Source of the DNA: Magicicada septendecula
Lineage: Eukaryota > Arthropoda > Insecta > Hemiptera > Cicadidae
Length of the DNA stretch: 64,000 bases
Assembly: GCA_034769895.1 (NCBI GenBank)
Contig: CM068371.1
Span: 402,953,469 to 403,017,468, forward strand
Direction of reading: 5' to 3'
Below are positions 11,104 through 23,328 of the stretch, piece after piece. Every line of letters begins with the position of its first letter. Position 1 is the first letter of the stretch. The notes below the pieces were generated by a model. The model had not been told where the DNA came from and did no database searches. It saw only the letters and a program-made list of their open reading frames with translations. The position numbers and the translations under genes are program-made.

Positions 11104-12813
11104 TCAACTCGTTGATAGAAATAAATTGTTGATTTGTTCAAGTCTCCTAATGCTCTTGACTTTGTTTTCATAATAGTGTTTCATTTCCGACTGATTATAC
11201 ACTCCCTTCATTTTATTATTGGTAATTGTTTTAATTTCGTAAGTATTATTACCCTTCACCTGGGTTATGAGGTAAGGGCCAGTATAAAGTAGCAATAACT
11301 TCCGGGCGATACCCTCTATAGAACTGGGTAGTTGTCTATTTTTTATTAGTACTTTATCTCCCAACTGGTATGTATCCAATCTTCTCCTTTTTACTTGATC
11401 CCTTTTTTGTTGAAGTTCCACTTTATGTAACACTCTGTTGTGCATTTCCACTTGGTCGAATTCTACTCTCTCTCCTGGAGGGAAATTTATCAGTGACATA
11501 ATTTCTCTTGGTGGTGGTTTATCAAACATTATTTGATAAGGGCTAGTACCGATATTGTCATGGTATGACCAATTAAGAAAAGTCTCGGCTGGTTCAATAT
11601 ACTGACTCCAGTTTTTATGTTCTTGATGACAGTAGGTGCGTAGAATTCTGCCAACTTCCCTTAATACACGCTCAGCAGGATTGCTACTAGGGTGGTACAC
11701 GGATGTCTTGTACGTTCTTATTTGCCAATTTCTCAATTCTTCCTTCCACCTTTTCCCCCGAAATTGCGTTCCATGATCCGTTATAATCATTTCCGGTCTT
11801 CCCACCTCAGGTAAGTATTTTTTTATAATTACTTCTAGAATTTTCTTCGTTGTAGCTCTACTAATAGCGTAGAGTTTTGTGTATTTCGTATAATGATCAA
11901 ATAATATGATGATATATTTATATTTATGTCTTCCTCCACTTCTGGGAAAAGGTCCGCAGATATCCAAAAAAATCTTTTCAAGTTTTTTATTAGATGTTAT
12001 AGTAATCATGGTGCCTGTTTTCTTCTCATTATTTACTTTTACAAGCTGACAAATGTTACAGGTTTTTACTATCTCTCTTACTCTTTTATTTATAGCTTTC
12101 ACGTAACAATGTTCAGATAAAGCTTTAATAACTTTGAGTGATCCCATATGGCCATACCTTTCATGATAATCCTGAATCAATGCTACTTCTGTTGCTGCTG
12201 GTACATATATCTTCCAGACATGATCCTTAATGGTAGGACGAATAAAAAGGATCTCTTCATAAACACAAAAAAATTTCATTATTATAGGGTCATGTTGTAA
12301 TATTCTTTCCTTAATTTTTGTTAATTTATTGTCACTTTGTTGATCGATTTTTATTTTATTAATTATATCTTGTAACTCCTTTGCCATCTTAATTATGTGA
12401 TATATTTTTCCAATGCTTTCTGGTTCTATTTCACAAGTTCCTTTTTCAAGGTTAATCCGGGATAATCGGTCTGCTGTTACATTCTTCTTACCTGGAATAT
12501 ATTCCCAGTCTAAATTATATTCTTGAAGTATTAATGCCCATCTAGTAAGTCTGCCGTGATTAAGTTTACAATTCTTTAAAAATGAAATTGATCTGTGATC
12601 AGTTCTGATAGTCACTGGGTATCCCAAAATAAATGTTCGAAATTTTATACATGAGAACACAACACTCAGCAGTTCTTTTTCGGTTACTGTATAATTTCTC
12701 TCACAACTACTTAGTACTCTGCTTGCAAAACTGATAACTCCATGATTTCCTTCTTCATCTTCCTGATATAGCTCACTCCCAAGGCTAATGTTACTAGCAT
12801 CACAATTTATGAA
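11104..12813 (-). pseudogene. pol: pol 3' part: RNase H-integrase, unit 2
   Basis: Translation identical to unit 1 (518 residues from ATG 12660). RNase H words, HHCC finger and the DDE triad are all present. It is separated from RT by the same missing base in the A run at 12812-12817. Confidence 0.9.
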
Positions 12814-14555
12814 AAAAGTTTATTAAAATTTGGGTGATGTAACATGATGCAATCAAGAAATTTATTTTTTACTATCTGGAAATTATTATCTTCACTTTCT
12901 TCCCATTTCCACTTGTTTTTCTTTGAAAGTAAATATTGAAATTTAGCTGTTATTTCTGAATAACTCTGTTGAAATTTTCTATAATAGTTGCATATCCCCA
13001 AAAAGGATTGTAATTGTTTCAAGTTTCTGGGTTTGGGAAAATCTTGAATAGCCTTTATTTTTTCAGGAGATAGTTTAATTCCAGTAGCAGATAAAATGAA
13101 CCCTAAAAATGGTAGTTCATGGGTGATAAACTTAGATTTATCCAGTTTTAAAGTAATATTATGTTGCAAAAGTTTATCTAACACTGTTTCCACTCGGTTA
13201 CAATGCTCCTTCCAAGTACAAGACGTAATTAGTATGTCATCCACATATATGGTAGTAAAATCTAAGACTTCCTTACCCAAAATTTGGTCCATGCATTGAA
13301 TGAACACAGCCACAGAATTTACCAATCCAAAAGGCAAACGCTTAAAATGATAATTTCGTCCTTCGAATATGAAAGCAACATATTGTCTGCTGTTAGGGTG
13401 CAATTCTATTTGCCAGTATCCACAGACTGCATCCCAAGTACTCATGTACTTGCATCCAAAAAATCTTTTCATAATCTCCTCAATCTCACCTGGAGACGTG
13501 CGATCGTTAATGAGCATTTTATTCAACTCCCGAGCATCGAGACATAGTCTAACTTGACCATCTTTCTTCGGTATAGCCACCAATGGGCTGGTATATGGAG
13601 AGTTACTTCTTTCAGTTATGTCTTCCAATATCATTTGAATTTCTTTCCTTGCTGCCTCTTTCAAAGCTTGAGCAATAGGGTATGATCGTTTATTAAAATT
13701 TACATTTTCTTTAAATTTTAGTTCACACAAGAAGTTTTTAGCTTTTCCTGGTGATTCTGAGAATACTGGTTTATATTTATTATAAATTTTTATAAGTTGT
13801 TGTTTCTGTTCTATACTAATTATTTCCGGTGCCTGCCTATTCTGAAACTCCATTATTTCTTCTATCTTCTCTTTCCAAATCTTTGATTCTGTTACTTCTA
13901 TATTATTACCTAGGGTTAATCTATTATTCTCCCTAACAAAAAATGAGCTCGGACACTGAGGGGCACTTTGGCTACCAATTATCTCAGCCGTTAACTCACC
14001 ATTTTCTGTGCTCAAGGTTACTAAACCCCTGGCCAGATTTATAATTGCAGTGTGTCGCCGTAGCATATCACACCCTATTAACACCCTAAACGGTAGCCCT
14101 TTCGCTACTAAAAATCCCATAGGTATTCCTATTCCATTAGTGGTAACATTCAAAGACACTTGTTTTTTGATTGTTTTATTTTGTTTCCCGGTAGCACCAA
14201 CAATTGTTAAATTGTTAATTGGTAAAGTAGGTATTCTCTCAGTAGTTAACTCAGTAATACGATCTAATTCTAATTGATCAATAATTGAAATATTGGCCCC
14301 TGTATCAATCATGGCCTCTGCTGACACTCCATTTAATTTTATTTGTATATAGACTATGTCATTGTTCGGTGATGACTCTTTGACTACTCTTTCTTCCATT
14401 AACTCGGACTGTATATTTTTTAGAAAATTATTTCTGATAATGGTTATTGGTTTATTCAAATTAGTATTATAATTGGGTGTATGGTAAATTCTGTGCCCTG
14501 TTGTTTCTAGCAGTGACGGGCAATCACATCTTCTCACTGCTGGTACCCGTTTCCC
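12807..14555 (-). pseudogene. pol: pol 5' part: protease and reverse transcriptase, unit 2
   Basis: 576 residues from GTG 14537, identical to unit 1. DTGA, LPFGL and YVDD are intact. It ends at the same homopolymer-linked stop at 12807. Confidence 0.92.
14494..14555 (-). promoter_or_regulatory. Candidate -1 frameshift signal, unit 2
   Basis: Heptamer at 14549-14555, stem 14534-14541 with 14509-14516, second stem 14518-14522 with 14494-14498. Confidence 0.7.
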
Positions 14556-15108
14556 CTATTTATATCATTACTATTGGTTGCTTCAACATTTTCATTATGT
14601 TGAATGTTGTTTATCGGTATCCTTTCTTCATCCCTCTCTCTGGATCTAGGTTGATCGATGTTCATACTCCTTTGTGGACCTTCGTCTCTATGATAATAAT
14701 CATGTCTGTAATTCTGTCGATTATTATTAGACCATCTTCCGCGATATCTGTTATTGAAATAACTCTGTTGTTAGCATGTACATAATTAACTCGGGGCCTA
14801 TTCTCTCTTGGTGGTTCATTCCTCCGCTCCTCGGTATTCCCTGACCTCCATCTACTTCTCCTATAATAAGATTCCTGTTCATAATTTTCTAGCAGCGTTT
14901 CCATGCCTCCAATAGTTTTGATTTGTCCACTCAAGCGTGCACTTATGATCTTTTCTTCAAAATGATACGCCATTTTGGTCACTAGACACTCTTCAGGTAT
15001 CTTAGGGTCTAGATACTTGGCGATACACACCTTCCCTAAAAAGTAAGCAGTAGGTGTTTGTCCCACTGTACGGTCATACCTACCATGACAGATATCGTCC
15101 TAATAATG
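14534..15108 (-). pseudogene. gag: gag C-terminal region, frame-broken, unit 2
   Basis: Same two breaks as the other units; the capsid-like frame ends at 14662 and the basic tail ends at 14534. Confidence 0.7.
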
Positions 15109-15125
15109 TTTTGTACTGATTCTGA

Positions 15126-16298
15126 TCAGTACTTAAGTTTGAACATAGTTTTGAAACCCTCATAATCACACACCTCGTTCCTAATTGCTGTCCACCAATT
15201 ATCATTGATATTTTTGAACGATTCGTCTAATAGACCTTTTATCATATTCCATCGATTCTCCTTTGATCTGTTCAAAATTTCATCTACTCTCCCTAAAAAT
15301 TCAAGTGGGTTTCTGCGATAATCCCGAAAGTTTACACTTTCCTTATTGTCTGGATAAACATGATGACTGCTGCATGCAGATCTAGCACTTATTCTATCTA
15401 CATCACATTGAAAATTGGTTTGTATTTGTTGCAAACTATCTAATTTCACTGCTTGGCTATCACATTGATTTTTTACATTCTCTACAGTTTTATGAAACTC
15501 TGAAAATTTACAGTTTAGACTGCTTTTAATGCTATCTAACTGGTCATTATTTTCTTGTCGTATGGCCATTACACGAACTTGGTTATCTTGTTCTTCTTTT
15601 TCCATTCTTGCCTCAACTCCAATTTTAATTAGTTCCATCTTCTCTTCAGTGGTATCTAATCTTTGGTTAGTTTCTACTAATTTCTTCTCTGCCTCTTCCT
15701 TATATGCCTCTACTCTTTGGCTTAACGTATTATTGACCAGTTCAATTTTACCTTCTAGATTTTCTCTTAATTCTTTATTGAAATTCTCCATCTTAACCTC
15801 AATTTGTTTTAAATTCTCATTATTCTCTTCAAATTTTGCATTCATCTCTTCTCTTTGCCCTTCAACCGCTTCCTTCAGTTCATGGTATTGTTCATTCATG
15901 GTTTGTTTTAAGTTTTCCTCCTGTTTTCTAAAATTTTCATTAGTTTGTTTATTCTGTTCCTTCAAAGTTTCCTCCTGTTTCCTAAAATTTTCGTCTATTT
16001 TATCATTTGTTTGTTTATTGCTTTCCATAATAATTCTCAACATCTCCTGCATGCTCATATCTTCTTTTTGGGTGGATTTATCTGGTTGGTCCCCTTGGGC
16101 ATCCTCTTCCACTATTTCCTTTTCCGTATCCATAACTACTTCGGTTTCTTCTATATCACCTGTCTGTTGGTCCATTTCACTGTCCGTAACTAATTCTATT
16201 TCTTGTTCCTGTCCACCTTCTTCAATCTCCTTTTCTTCTGCCCTCTTCTTCGATTTTCCTCGGGTATTAGGCATTTCTTGTTTTCTCATAACTGCCAA
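15126..16298 (-). pseudogene. gag: gag N-terminal coiled-coil part, unit 2
   Basis: 390-codon frame from ATG 16298, identical in translation to units 0 and 1, ending at the shared premature TGA. Confidence 0.8.
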
Positions 16299-16362
16299 CG
16301 ATAATTAGACTTTTTGATATATCTTTTTTATTAAATATCGAAATTCTTTTCTAATTACCGCC

Positions 16363-16620
16363 CTTTTACGTTGAGCGCCAATTCTGTAACGTACCGCTTA
16401 ATGTGAGGTGTGCACTTGCGAGTATATTGCAATTACAAGCTTTGTTAATTCCGCCCCACAGTTGTACGCCAATTCTGTAACGTACGGTTTCTGCGAGAGG
16501 CGGGTGTTAGCGAAACGTCCTTCTCATTCAAGCCCCAAATGTTGGGTTCGCCAATTCTGTAACGTAAAATGAGCAGTCGCTATTTTTCAAGCCCCGCGAT
16601 GGACGCCAATTCTGTAACGT
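16363..16620 (-). promoter_or_regulatory. Four repeated LTR-end / primer-binding modules, unit 2
   Basis: Modules start at 16376, 16467, 16549 and 16604; spacing conserved. Confidence 0.7.
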
Positions 16621-17774
16621 TCCGCTTAATGTGAGGTGTGCACTTGCGAAAGTGTTATTGTATGCCTCACGCAGTATGCGTCACTTTTGAATTATACTAA
16701 CTGACATTTTAAAAGGTATAAATAAAGGATTTTGTTTATCTTGTTTTACTCAATCTAAAAGAAATCGAGAGTGTGTGATTTGGAGTCAAGGAGGTAATTT
16801 GTTCAGCCTTATGCAGAAGAGAGAGTAAGTATCATTATTGCCCCTCAGTTGTGACGATTTCTTCTGTATGTTGTGCTGAAATTTTCATTAACTACCCACT
16901 ACAATAAATTATAACACGTTATAATTCAATATTAATTTTCAATAATATTGCTTTATTGATTATTGATTTTTGTCTCCTGCCACCAAAATATAGGTATCAC
17001 AATTAATCTTATTTGAAAAAAAAAAAAATCATCTCGACTTTACCGAGTAAACATAGATCTGTCTAAGGAACAAAACATATATGTTGTTATTTACCCAATA
17101 TTACGCTATAATAAAAAACATCAGTTATTACATAATTCTTAATAATTCCCCAGGGTTCAGGGTGAATTCTTTGTGTTATGAGAGTGTCAGAAATGGATAA
17201 TTGCTACGCTTTACAAATATCAAAAAATTAATAAATAATTTTGTTTATTTTTCAAATATTACGTAGTTTCCGGAATTGCCGTAAGAGAGCAGCATGTATT
17301 TGTTTACTTTGAAAGAAACATATGATAAAATGAATATTTTTTGTTCTATTTCACTGTTAAAAAACGAGTTTTCTTCTGGACTTATTACGAAAAAATGTTT
17401 ATATTACCTCGCTCCGTGTTGTCCTTACTGGATTGAAGTTTTATTCTGTGATGAGGTACGTCTTGTGTTATTATTTCCTTTTCGTTTGGAGTATTTTCTA
17501 ATTGTCTACTGGAAGTAGGCCGAACTATATTGGATCCTCAGAATGTTTTCATCCACTGGTTTTTAATGTATATCACCATTTAATTTGGATTCCTCAGGTA
17601 TAATTAGTTAGTATTCACTTTGTTTATTACTCTTGCGTGAATTTCGCCTCCTCCAACGTCCAAAAAAGGTTATTTTTTATAATTTTTGTCGCATCGTTTC
17701 TTCAACTCTCCGGTTTTTCAAAATTTTTATATCTTATGATTTACTTTATTGGGACCGGGTTATGTACCGTTACA
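16385..17774 (-). repeat. LTR shared by units 2 and 3
   Basis: 1390 bp, same ends as the two LTRs to its left; no difference from them was noticed. Confidence 0.85.
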
Positions 17775-17790
17775 TAAAGCCCCCCCCCCC
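17775..17790 (-). other. Polypurine tract, unit 3
   Basis: Eleven-G run plus CTTTA in sense, adjoining the LTR. Confidence 0.7.
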
Positions 17791-17807
17791 ACTAGAACAA
17801 ATTTATT

Positions 17808-19520
17808 TTAGTTCAACTCGTTGATAGAAATAAATTTGATTTGTTCAAGTCTCCTAATGCTCTTGACTTTGTTTTCATAATAGTGTTTCATTTCCGACTG
17901 ATTATACACTCCCTTCATTTTATTATTGGTAATTGTTTTAATTTCGTAAGTATTATTACCCTTCACCTGGGTTATGAGGTAAGGGCCAGTATAAAGTAGC
18001 AATAACTTCCGGGCGATACCCTCTATAGAACTGGGTAGTTGTCTATTTTTTATTAGTACTTTATCTCCCAACTGGTATGTATCCAATCTTCTCCTTTTTA
18101 CTTGATCCCTTTTTTGTTGAAGTTCCACTTTATGTAACACTCTGTTGTGCATTTCCACTTGGTCGAATTCTACTCTCTCTCCTGGAGGGAAATTTATCAA
18201 TGACATAATTTCTCTTGGTGGTGGTTTATCAAACATTATTTGATAAGGGCTAGTACCGATATTGTCATGGTATGACCAATTAAGAAAAGTCTCGGCTGGT
18301 TCAATATACTGACTCCAGTTTTTATGTTCTTGATGACAGTAGGTGCGTAGAATTCTGCCAACTTCCCTTAATACACGCTCAGCAGGATTGCTACTAGGGT
18401 GGTACACGGATGTCTTGTACGTTCTTATTTGCCAATTTCTCAATTCTTCCTTCCACCTTTTCCCCCGAAATTGCGTTCCATGATCCGTTATAATCATTTC
18501 CGGTCTTCCCACCTCAGGTAAGTATTTTTTTATAATTACTTCTAGAATTTTCTTCGTTGTAGCTCTACTAATAGCGTAGAGTTTTGTGTATTTCGTATAA
18601 TGATCAAATAATATGATGATATATTTATATTTATGTCTTCCTCCACTTCTGGGAAAAGGTCCGCAGATATCCAAAAAAATCTTTTCAAGTTTTTTATTAG
18701 ATGTTATAGTAATCATGGTGCCTGTTTTCTTCTCATTATTTACTTTTACAAGCTGACAAATGTTACAGGTTTTTACTATCTCTCTTACTCTTTTATTTAT
18801 AGCTTTCACGTAACAATGTTCAGATAAAGCTTTAATAACTTTGAGTGATCCCATATGGCCATACCTTTCATGATAATCCTGAATCAATGCTACTTCTGTT
18901 GCTGCTGGTACATATATCTTCCAGACATGATCCTTAATGGTAGGACGAATAAAAAGGATCTCTTCATAAACACAAAAAAATTTCATTATTATAGGGTCAT
19001 GTTGTAATATTCTTTCCTTAATTTTTGTTAATTTATTGTCACTTTGTTGATCGATTTTTATTTTATTAATTATATCTTGTAACTCCTTTGCCATCTTAAT
19101 TATGTGATATATTTTTCCAATGCTTTCTGGTTCTATTTCACAAGTTCCTTTTTCAAGGTTAATCCGGGATAATCGGTCTGCTGTTACATTCTTCTTACCT
19201 GGAATATATTCCCAGTCTAAATTATATTCTTGAAGTATTAATGCCCATCTAGTAAGTCTGCCGTGATTAAGTTTACAATTCTTTAAAAATGAAATTGATC
19301 TGTGATCAGTTCTGATAGTCACTGGGTATCCCAAAATAAATGTTCGAAATTTTATACATGAGAACACAACACTCAGCAGTTCTTTTTCGGTTACTGTATA
19401 ATTTCTCTCACAACTACTTAGTACTCTGCTTGCAAAACTGATAACTCCATGATTTCCTTCTTCATCTTCCTGATATAGCTCACTCCCAAGGCTAATGTTA
19501 CTAGCATCACAATTTATGAA
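17808..19520 (-). pseudogene. pol: pol 3' part: RNase H-integrase with altered C terminus, unit 3
   Basis: 519 residues from ATG 19367. It matches units 1 and 2 until the last residues, where a 2-base deletion near 17836-17838 changes the final ~8 residues and moves the stop. A synonymous change lies near 18199. HHCC finger and DDE residues are unchanged. The deletion is beyond the conserved integrase core, so it would matter little; the upstream frame break shared with all units remains. Confidence 0.9.
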
Positions 19521-21262
19521 AAAAGTTTATTAAAATTTGGGTGATGTAACATGATGCAATCAAGAAATTTATTTTTTACTATCTGGAAATTATTATCTTC
19601 ACTTTCTTCCCATTTCCACTTGTTTTTCTTTGAAAGTAAATATTGAAATTTAGCTGTTATTTCTGAATAACTCTGTTGAAATTTTCTATAATAGTTGCAT
19701 ATCCCCAAAAAGGATTGTAATTGTTTCAAGTTTCTGGGTTTGGGAAAATCTTGAATAGCCTTTATTTTTTCAGGAGATAGTTTAATTCCAGTAGCAGATA
19801 AAATGAACCCTAAAAATGGTAGTTCATGGGTGATAAACTTAGATTTATCCAGTTTTAAAGTAATATTATGTTGCAAAAGTTTATCTAACACTGTTTCCAC
19901 TCGGTTACAATGCTCCTTCCAAGTACAAGACGTAATTAGTATGTCATCCACATATATGGTAGTAAAATCTAAGACTTCCTTACCCAAAATTTGGTCCATG
20001 CATTGAATGAACACAGCCACAGAATTTACCAATCCAAAAGGCAAACGCTTAAAATGATAATTTCGTCCTTCGAATATGAAAGCAACATATTGTCTGCTGT
20101 TAGGGTGCAATTCTATTTGCCAGTATCCACAGACTGCATCCCAAGTACTCATGTACTTGCATCCAAAAAATCTTTTCATAATCTCCTCAATCTCACCTGG
20201 AGACGTGCGATCGTTAATGAGCATTTTATTCAACTCCCGAGCATCGAGACATAGTCTAACTTGACCATCTTTCTTCGGTATAGCCACCAATGGGCTGGTA
20301 TATGGAGAGTTACTTCTTTCAGTTATGTCTTCCAATATCATTTGAATTTCTTTCCTTGCTGCCTCTTTCAAAGCTTGAGCAATAGGGTATGATCGTTTAT
20401 TAAAATTTACATTTTCTTTAAATTTTAGTTCACACAAGAAGTTTTTAGCTTTTCCTGGTGATTCTGAGAATACTGGTTTATATTTATTATAAATTTTTAT
20501 AAGTTGTTGTTTCTGTTCTATACTAATTATTTCCGGTGCCTGCCTATTCTGAAACTCCATTATTTCTTCTATCTTCTCTTTCCAAATCTTTGATTCTGTT
20601 ACTTCTATATTATTACCTAGGGTTAATCTATTATTCTCCCTAACAAAAAATGAGCTCGGACACTGAGGGGCACTTTGGCTACCAATTATCTCAGCCGTTA
20701 ACTCACCATTTTCTGTGCTCAAGGTTACTAAACCCCTGGCCAGATTTATAATTGCAGTGTGTCGCCGTAGCATATCACACCCTATTAACACCCTAAACGG
20801 TAGCCCTTTCGCTACTAAAAATCCCATAGGTATTCCTATTCCATTAGTGGTAACATTCAAAGACACTTGTTTTTTGATTGTTTTATTTTGTTTCCCGGTA
20901 GCACCAGCAATTGTTAAATTGTTAATTGGTAAAGTAGGTATTCTCTCAGTAGTTAACTCAGTAATACGATCTAATTCTAATTGATCAATAATTGAAATAT
21001 TGGCCCCTGTATCAATCATGGCCTCTGCTGACACTCCATTTAATTTTATTTGTATATAGACTATGTCATTGTTCGGTGATGACTCTTTGACTACTCTTTC
21101 TTCCATTAACTCGGACTGTATATTTTTTAGAAAATTATTTCTGATAATGGTGATTGGTTTATTCAAATTAGTATTATAATTGGGTGTATGGTAAATTCTG
21201 TGCCCTGTTGTTTCTAGCAGTGACGGGCAATCACATCTTCTCACTGCTGGTACCCGTTTCCC
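19514..21262 (-). pseudogene. pol: pol 5' part: protease and reverse transcriptase, unit 3
   Basis: 576 residues from GTG 21244, with one Val-to-Ala difference (residue 113, from a base change near 20907). DTGA and YVDD are intact and the frame ends at the same homopolymer-linked stop. A further base difference lies near 21151. Confidence 0.92.
21201..21262 (-). promoter_or_regulatory. Candidate -1 frameshift signal, unit 3
   Basis: Heptamer at 21256-21262, stem 21241-21248 with 21216-21223, second stem 21225-21229 with 21201-21205. Unchanged although this is the most diverged unit. Confidence 0.7.
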
Positions 21263-21815
21263 CTATTTATATCATTACTATTGGTTGCTTCAACATTTTC
21301 ATTATGTTGAATGTTGTTTATCGGTATCCTTTCTTCATCCCTCTCTCTGGATCTAGGTTGATCGATGTTCATACTCCTTTGTGGACCTTCGTCTCTATGA
21401 TAATAATCATGTCTGTAATTCTGTCGATTATTATTAGACCATCTTCCGCGATATCTGTTATTGAAATAACTCTGTTGTTAGCATGTACATAATTAACTCG
21501 GGGCCTATTCTCTCTTGGTGGTTCATTCCTCCGCTCCTCGGTATTCCCTGACCTCCATCTACTTCTCCTATAATAAGATTCCTGTTCATAATTTTCTAGC
21601 AGCGTTTCCATGCCTCCAATAGTTTTGATTTGTCCACTCAAGCGTGCACTTATGATCTTTTCTTCAAAATGATACGCCATTTTGGTCACTAGACACTCTT
21701 CAGGTATCTTAGGGTCTAGATACTTGGCGATACACACCTTCCCTAAAAAGTAAGCAGTAGGTGTTTGTCCCACTGTACGGTCATACCTACCATGACAGAT
21801 ATCGTCCTAATAATG
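21241..21815 (-). pseudogene. gag: gag C-terminal region, frame-broken, unit 3
   Basis: Same two-frame structure as the other units: capsid-like part to 21369, basic tail to the UGA at 21241-21243. Confidence 0.7.
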
Positions 21816-21832
21816 TTTTGTACTGATTCTGA

Positions 21833-23006
21833 TCAGTACTTAAGTTTGAACATAGTTTTGAAACCCTCATAATCACACACCTCGTTCCTAATTGCTGTCC
21901 ACCAATTATCATTGATATTTTTGAACGATTCGTCTAATAGACCTTTTATCATATTCCATCGATTCTCCTTTGATCTGTTCAAAATTTCATCTACTCTCCC
22001 TAAAAATTCAAGTGGGTTTCTGCGATAATCCCGAAAGTTTACACTTTCCTTATTGTCTGGATAAACATGATGACTGCTGCATGCAGATCTAGCACTTATT
22101 CTATCTACATCACATTGAAAATTGGTTTGTATTTGTTGCAAACTATCTAATTTCACTGCTTGGCTATCACATTGATTTTTTACATTCTCTACAGTTTTAT
22201 GAAACTCTGAAAATTTACAGTTTAGACTGCTTTTAATGCTATCTAACTGGTCATTATTTTCTTGTCGTATGGCCATTACACGAACTTGGTTATCTTGTTC
22301 TTCTTTTTCCATTCTTGCCTCAACTCCAATTTTAATTAGTTCCATCTTCTCTTCAGTGGTATCTAATCTTTGGTTAGTTTCTACTAATTTCTTTTTCTGC
22401 CTCTTCCTTATATGCCTCTACTCTTTGGCTTAACGTATTATTGACCAGTTCAATTTTACCTTCTAGATTTTCTCTTAATTCTTTATTGAAATTCTCCATC
22501 TTAACCTCAATTTGTTTTAAATTCTCATTATTCTCTTCAAATTTTGCATTCATCTCTTCTCTTTGCCCTTCAACCGCTTCCTTCAGTTCATGGTATTGTT
22601 CATTCATGGTTTGTTTTAAGTTTTCCTCCTGTTTTCTAAAATTTTCATTAGTTTGTTTATTCTGTTCCTTCAAAGTTTCCTCCTGTTTCCTAAAATTTTC
22701 GTCTATTTTATCATTTGTTTGTTTATTGCTTTCCATAATAATTCTCAACATCTCCTGCATGCTCATATCTTCTTTTTGGGTGGATTTATCTGGTTGGTCC
22801 CCTTGGGCATCCTCTTCCACTATTTCCTTTTCCGTATCCATAACTACTTCGGTTTCTTCTATATCACCTGTCTGTTGGTCCATTTCACTGTCCGTAACTA
22901 ATTCTATTTCTTGTTCCTGTCCACCTTCTTCAATCTCCTTTTCTTCTGCCCTCTTCTTCGATTTTCCTCGGGTATTAGGCATTTCTTGTTTTCTCATAAC
23001 TGCCAA
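21833..23006 (-). pseudogene. gag: gag N-terminal part with an extra frameshift, unit 3
   Basis: Starts at ATG 23006. One extra base in a T-rich run at about 22391-22397 breaks the coiled coil: the first frame runs 210 codons to 22374, and the rest (from an internal ATG at 22345) continues in another frame to the shared premature TGA at 21833. The other units lack this insertion, so it arose in this unit only or was lost from the others by homogenisation. Confidence 0.85.
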
Positions 23007-23070
23007 CGATAATTAGATTTTTTGATATATCTTTTTTATTAAATATCGAAATTCTTTTCTAATTACCGCC

Positions 23071-23328
23071 CTTTTACGTTGAGCGCCAATTCTGTAACGT
23101 ACCGCTTAATGTGAGGTGTGCACTTGCGAGTATATTGCAATTACAAGCTTTGTTAATTCCGCCCCACAGTTGTACGCCAATTCTGTAACGTACGGTTTCT
23201 GCGAGAGGCGGGTGTTAGCGAAACGTCCTTCTCATTCAAGCCCCAAATGTTGGGTTCGCCAATTCTGTAACGTAAAATGAGCAGTCGCTATTTTTCAAGC
23301 CCCGCGATGGACGCCAATTCTGTAACGT
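23071..23328 (-). promoter_or_regulatory. Four repeated LTR-end / primer-binding modules, unit 3
   Basis: Modules start at about 23084, 23175, 23257 and 23312. All four are retained in the terminal unit. Confidence 0.7.
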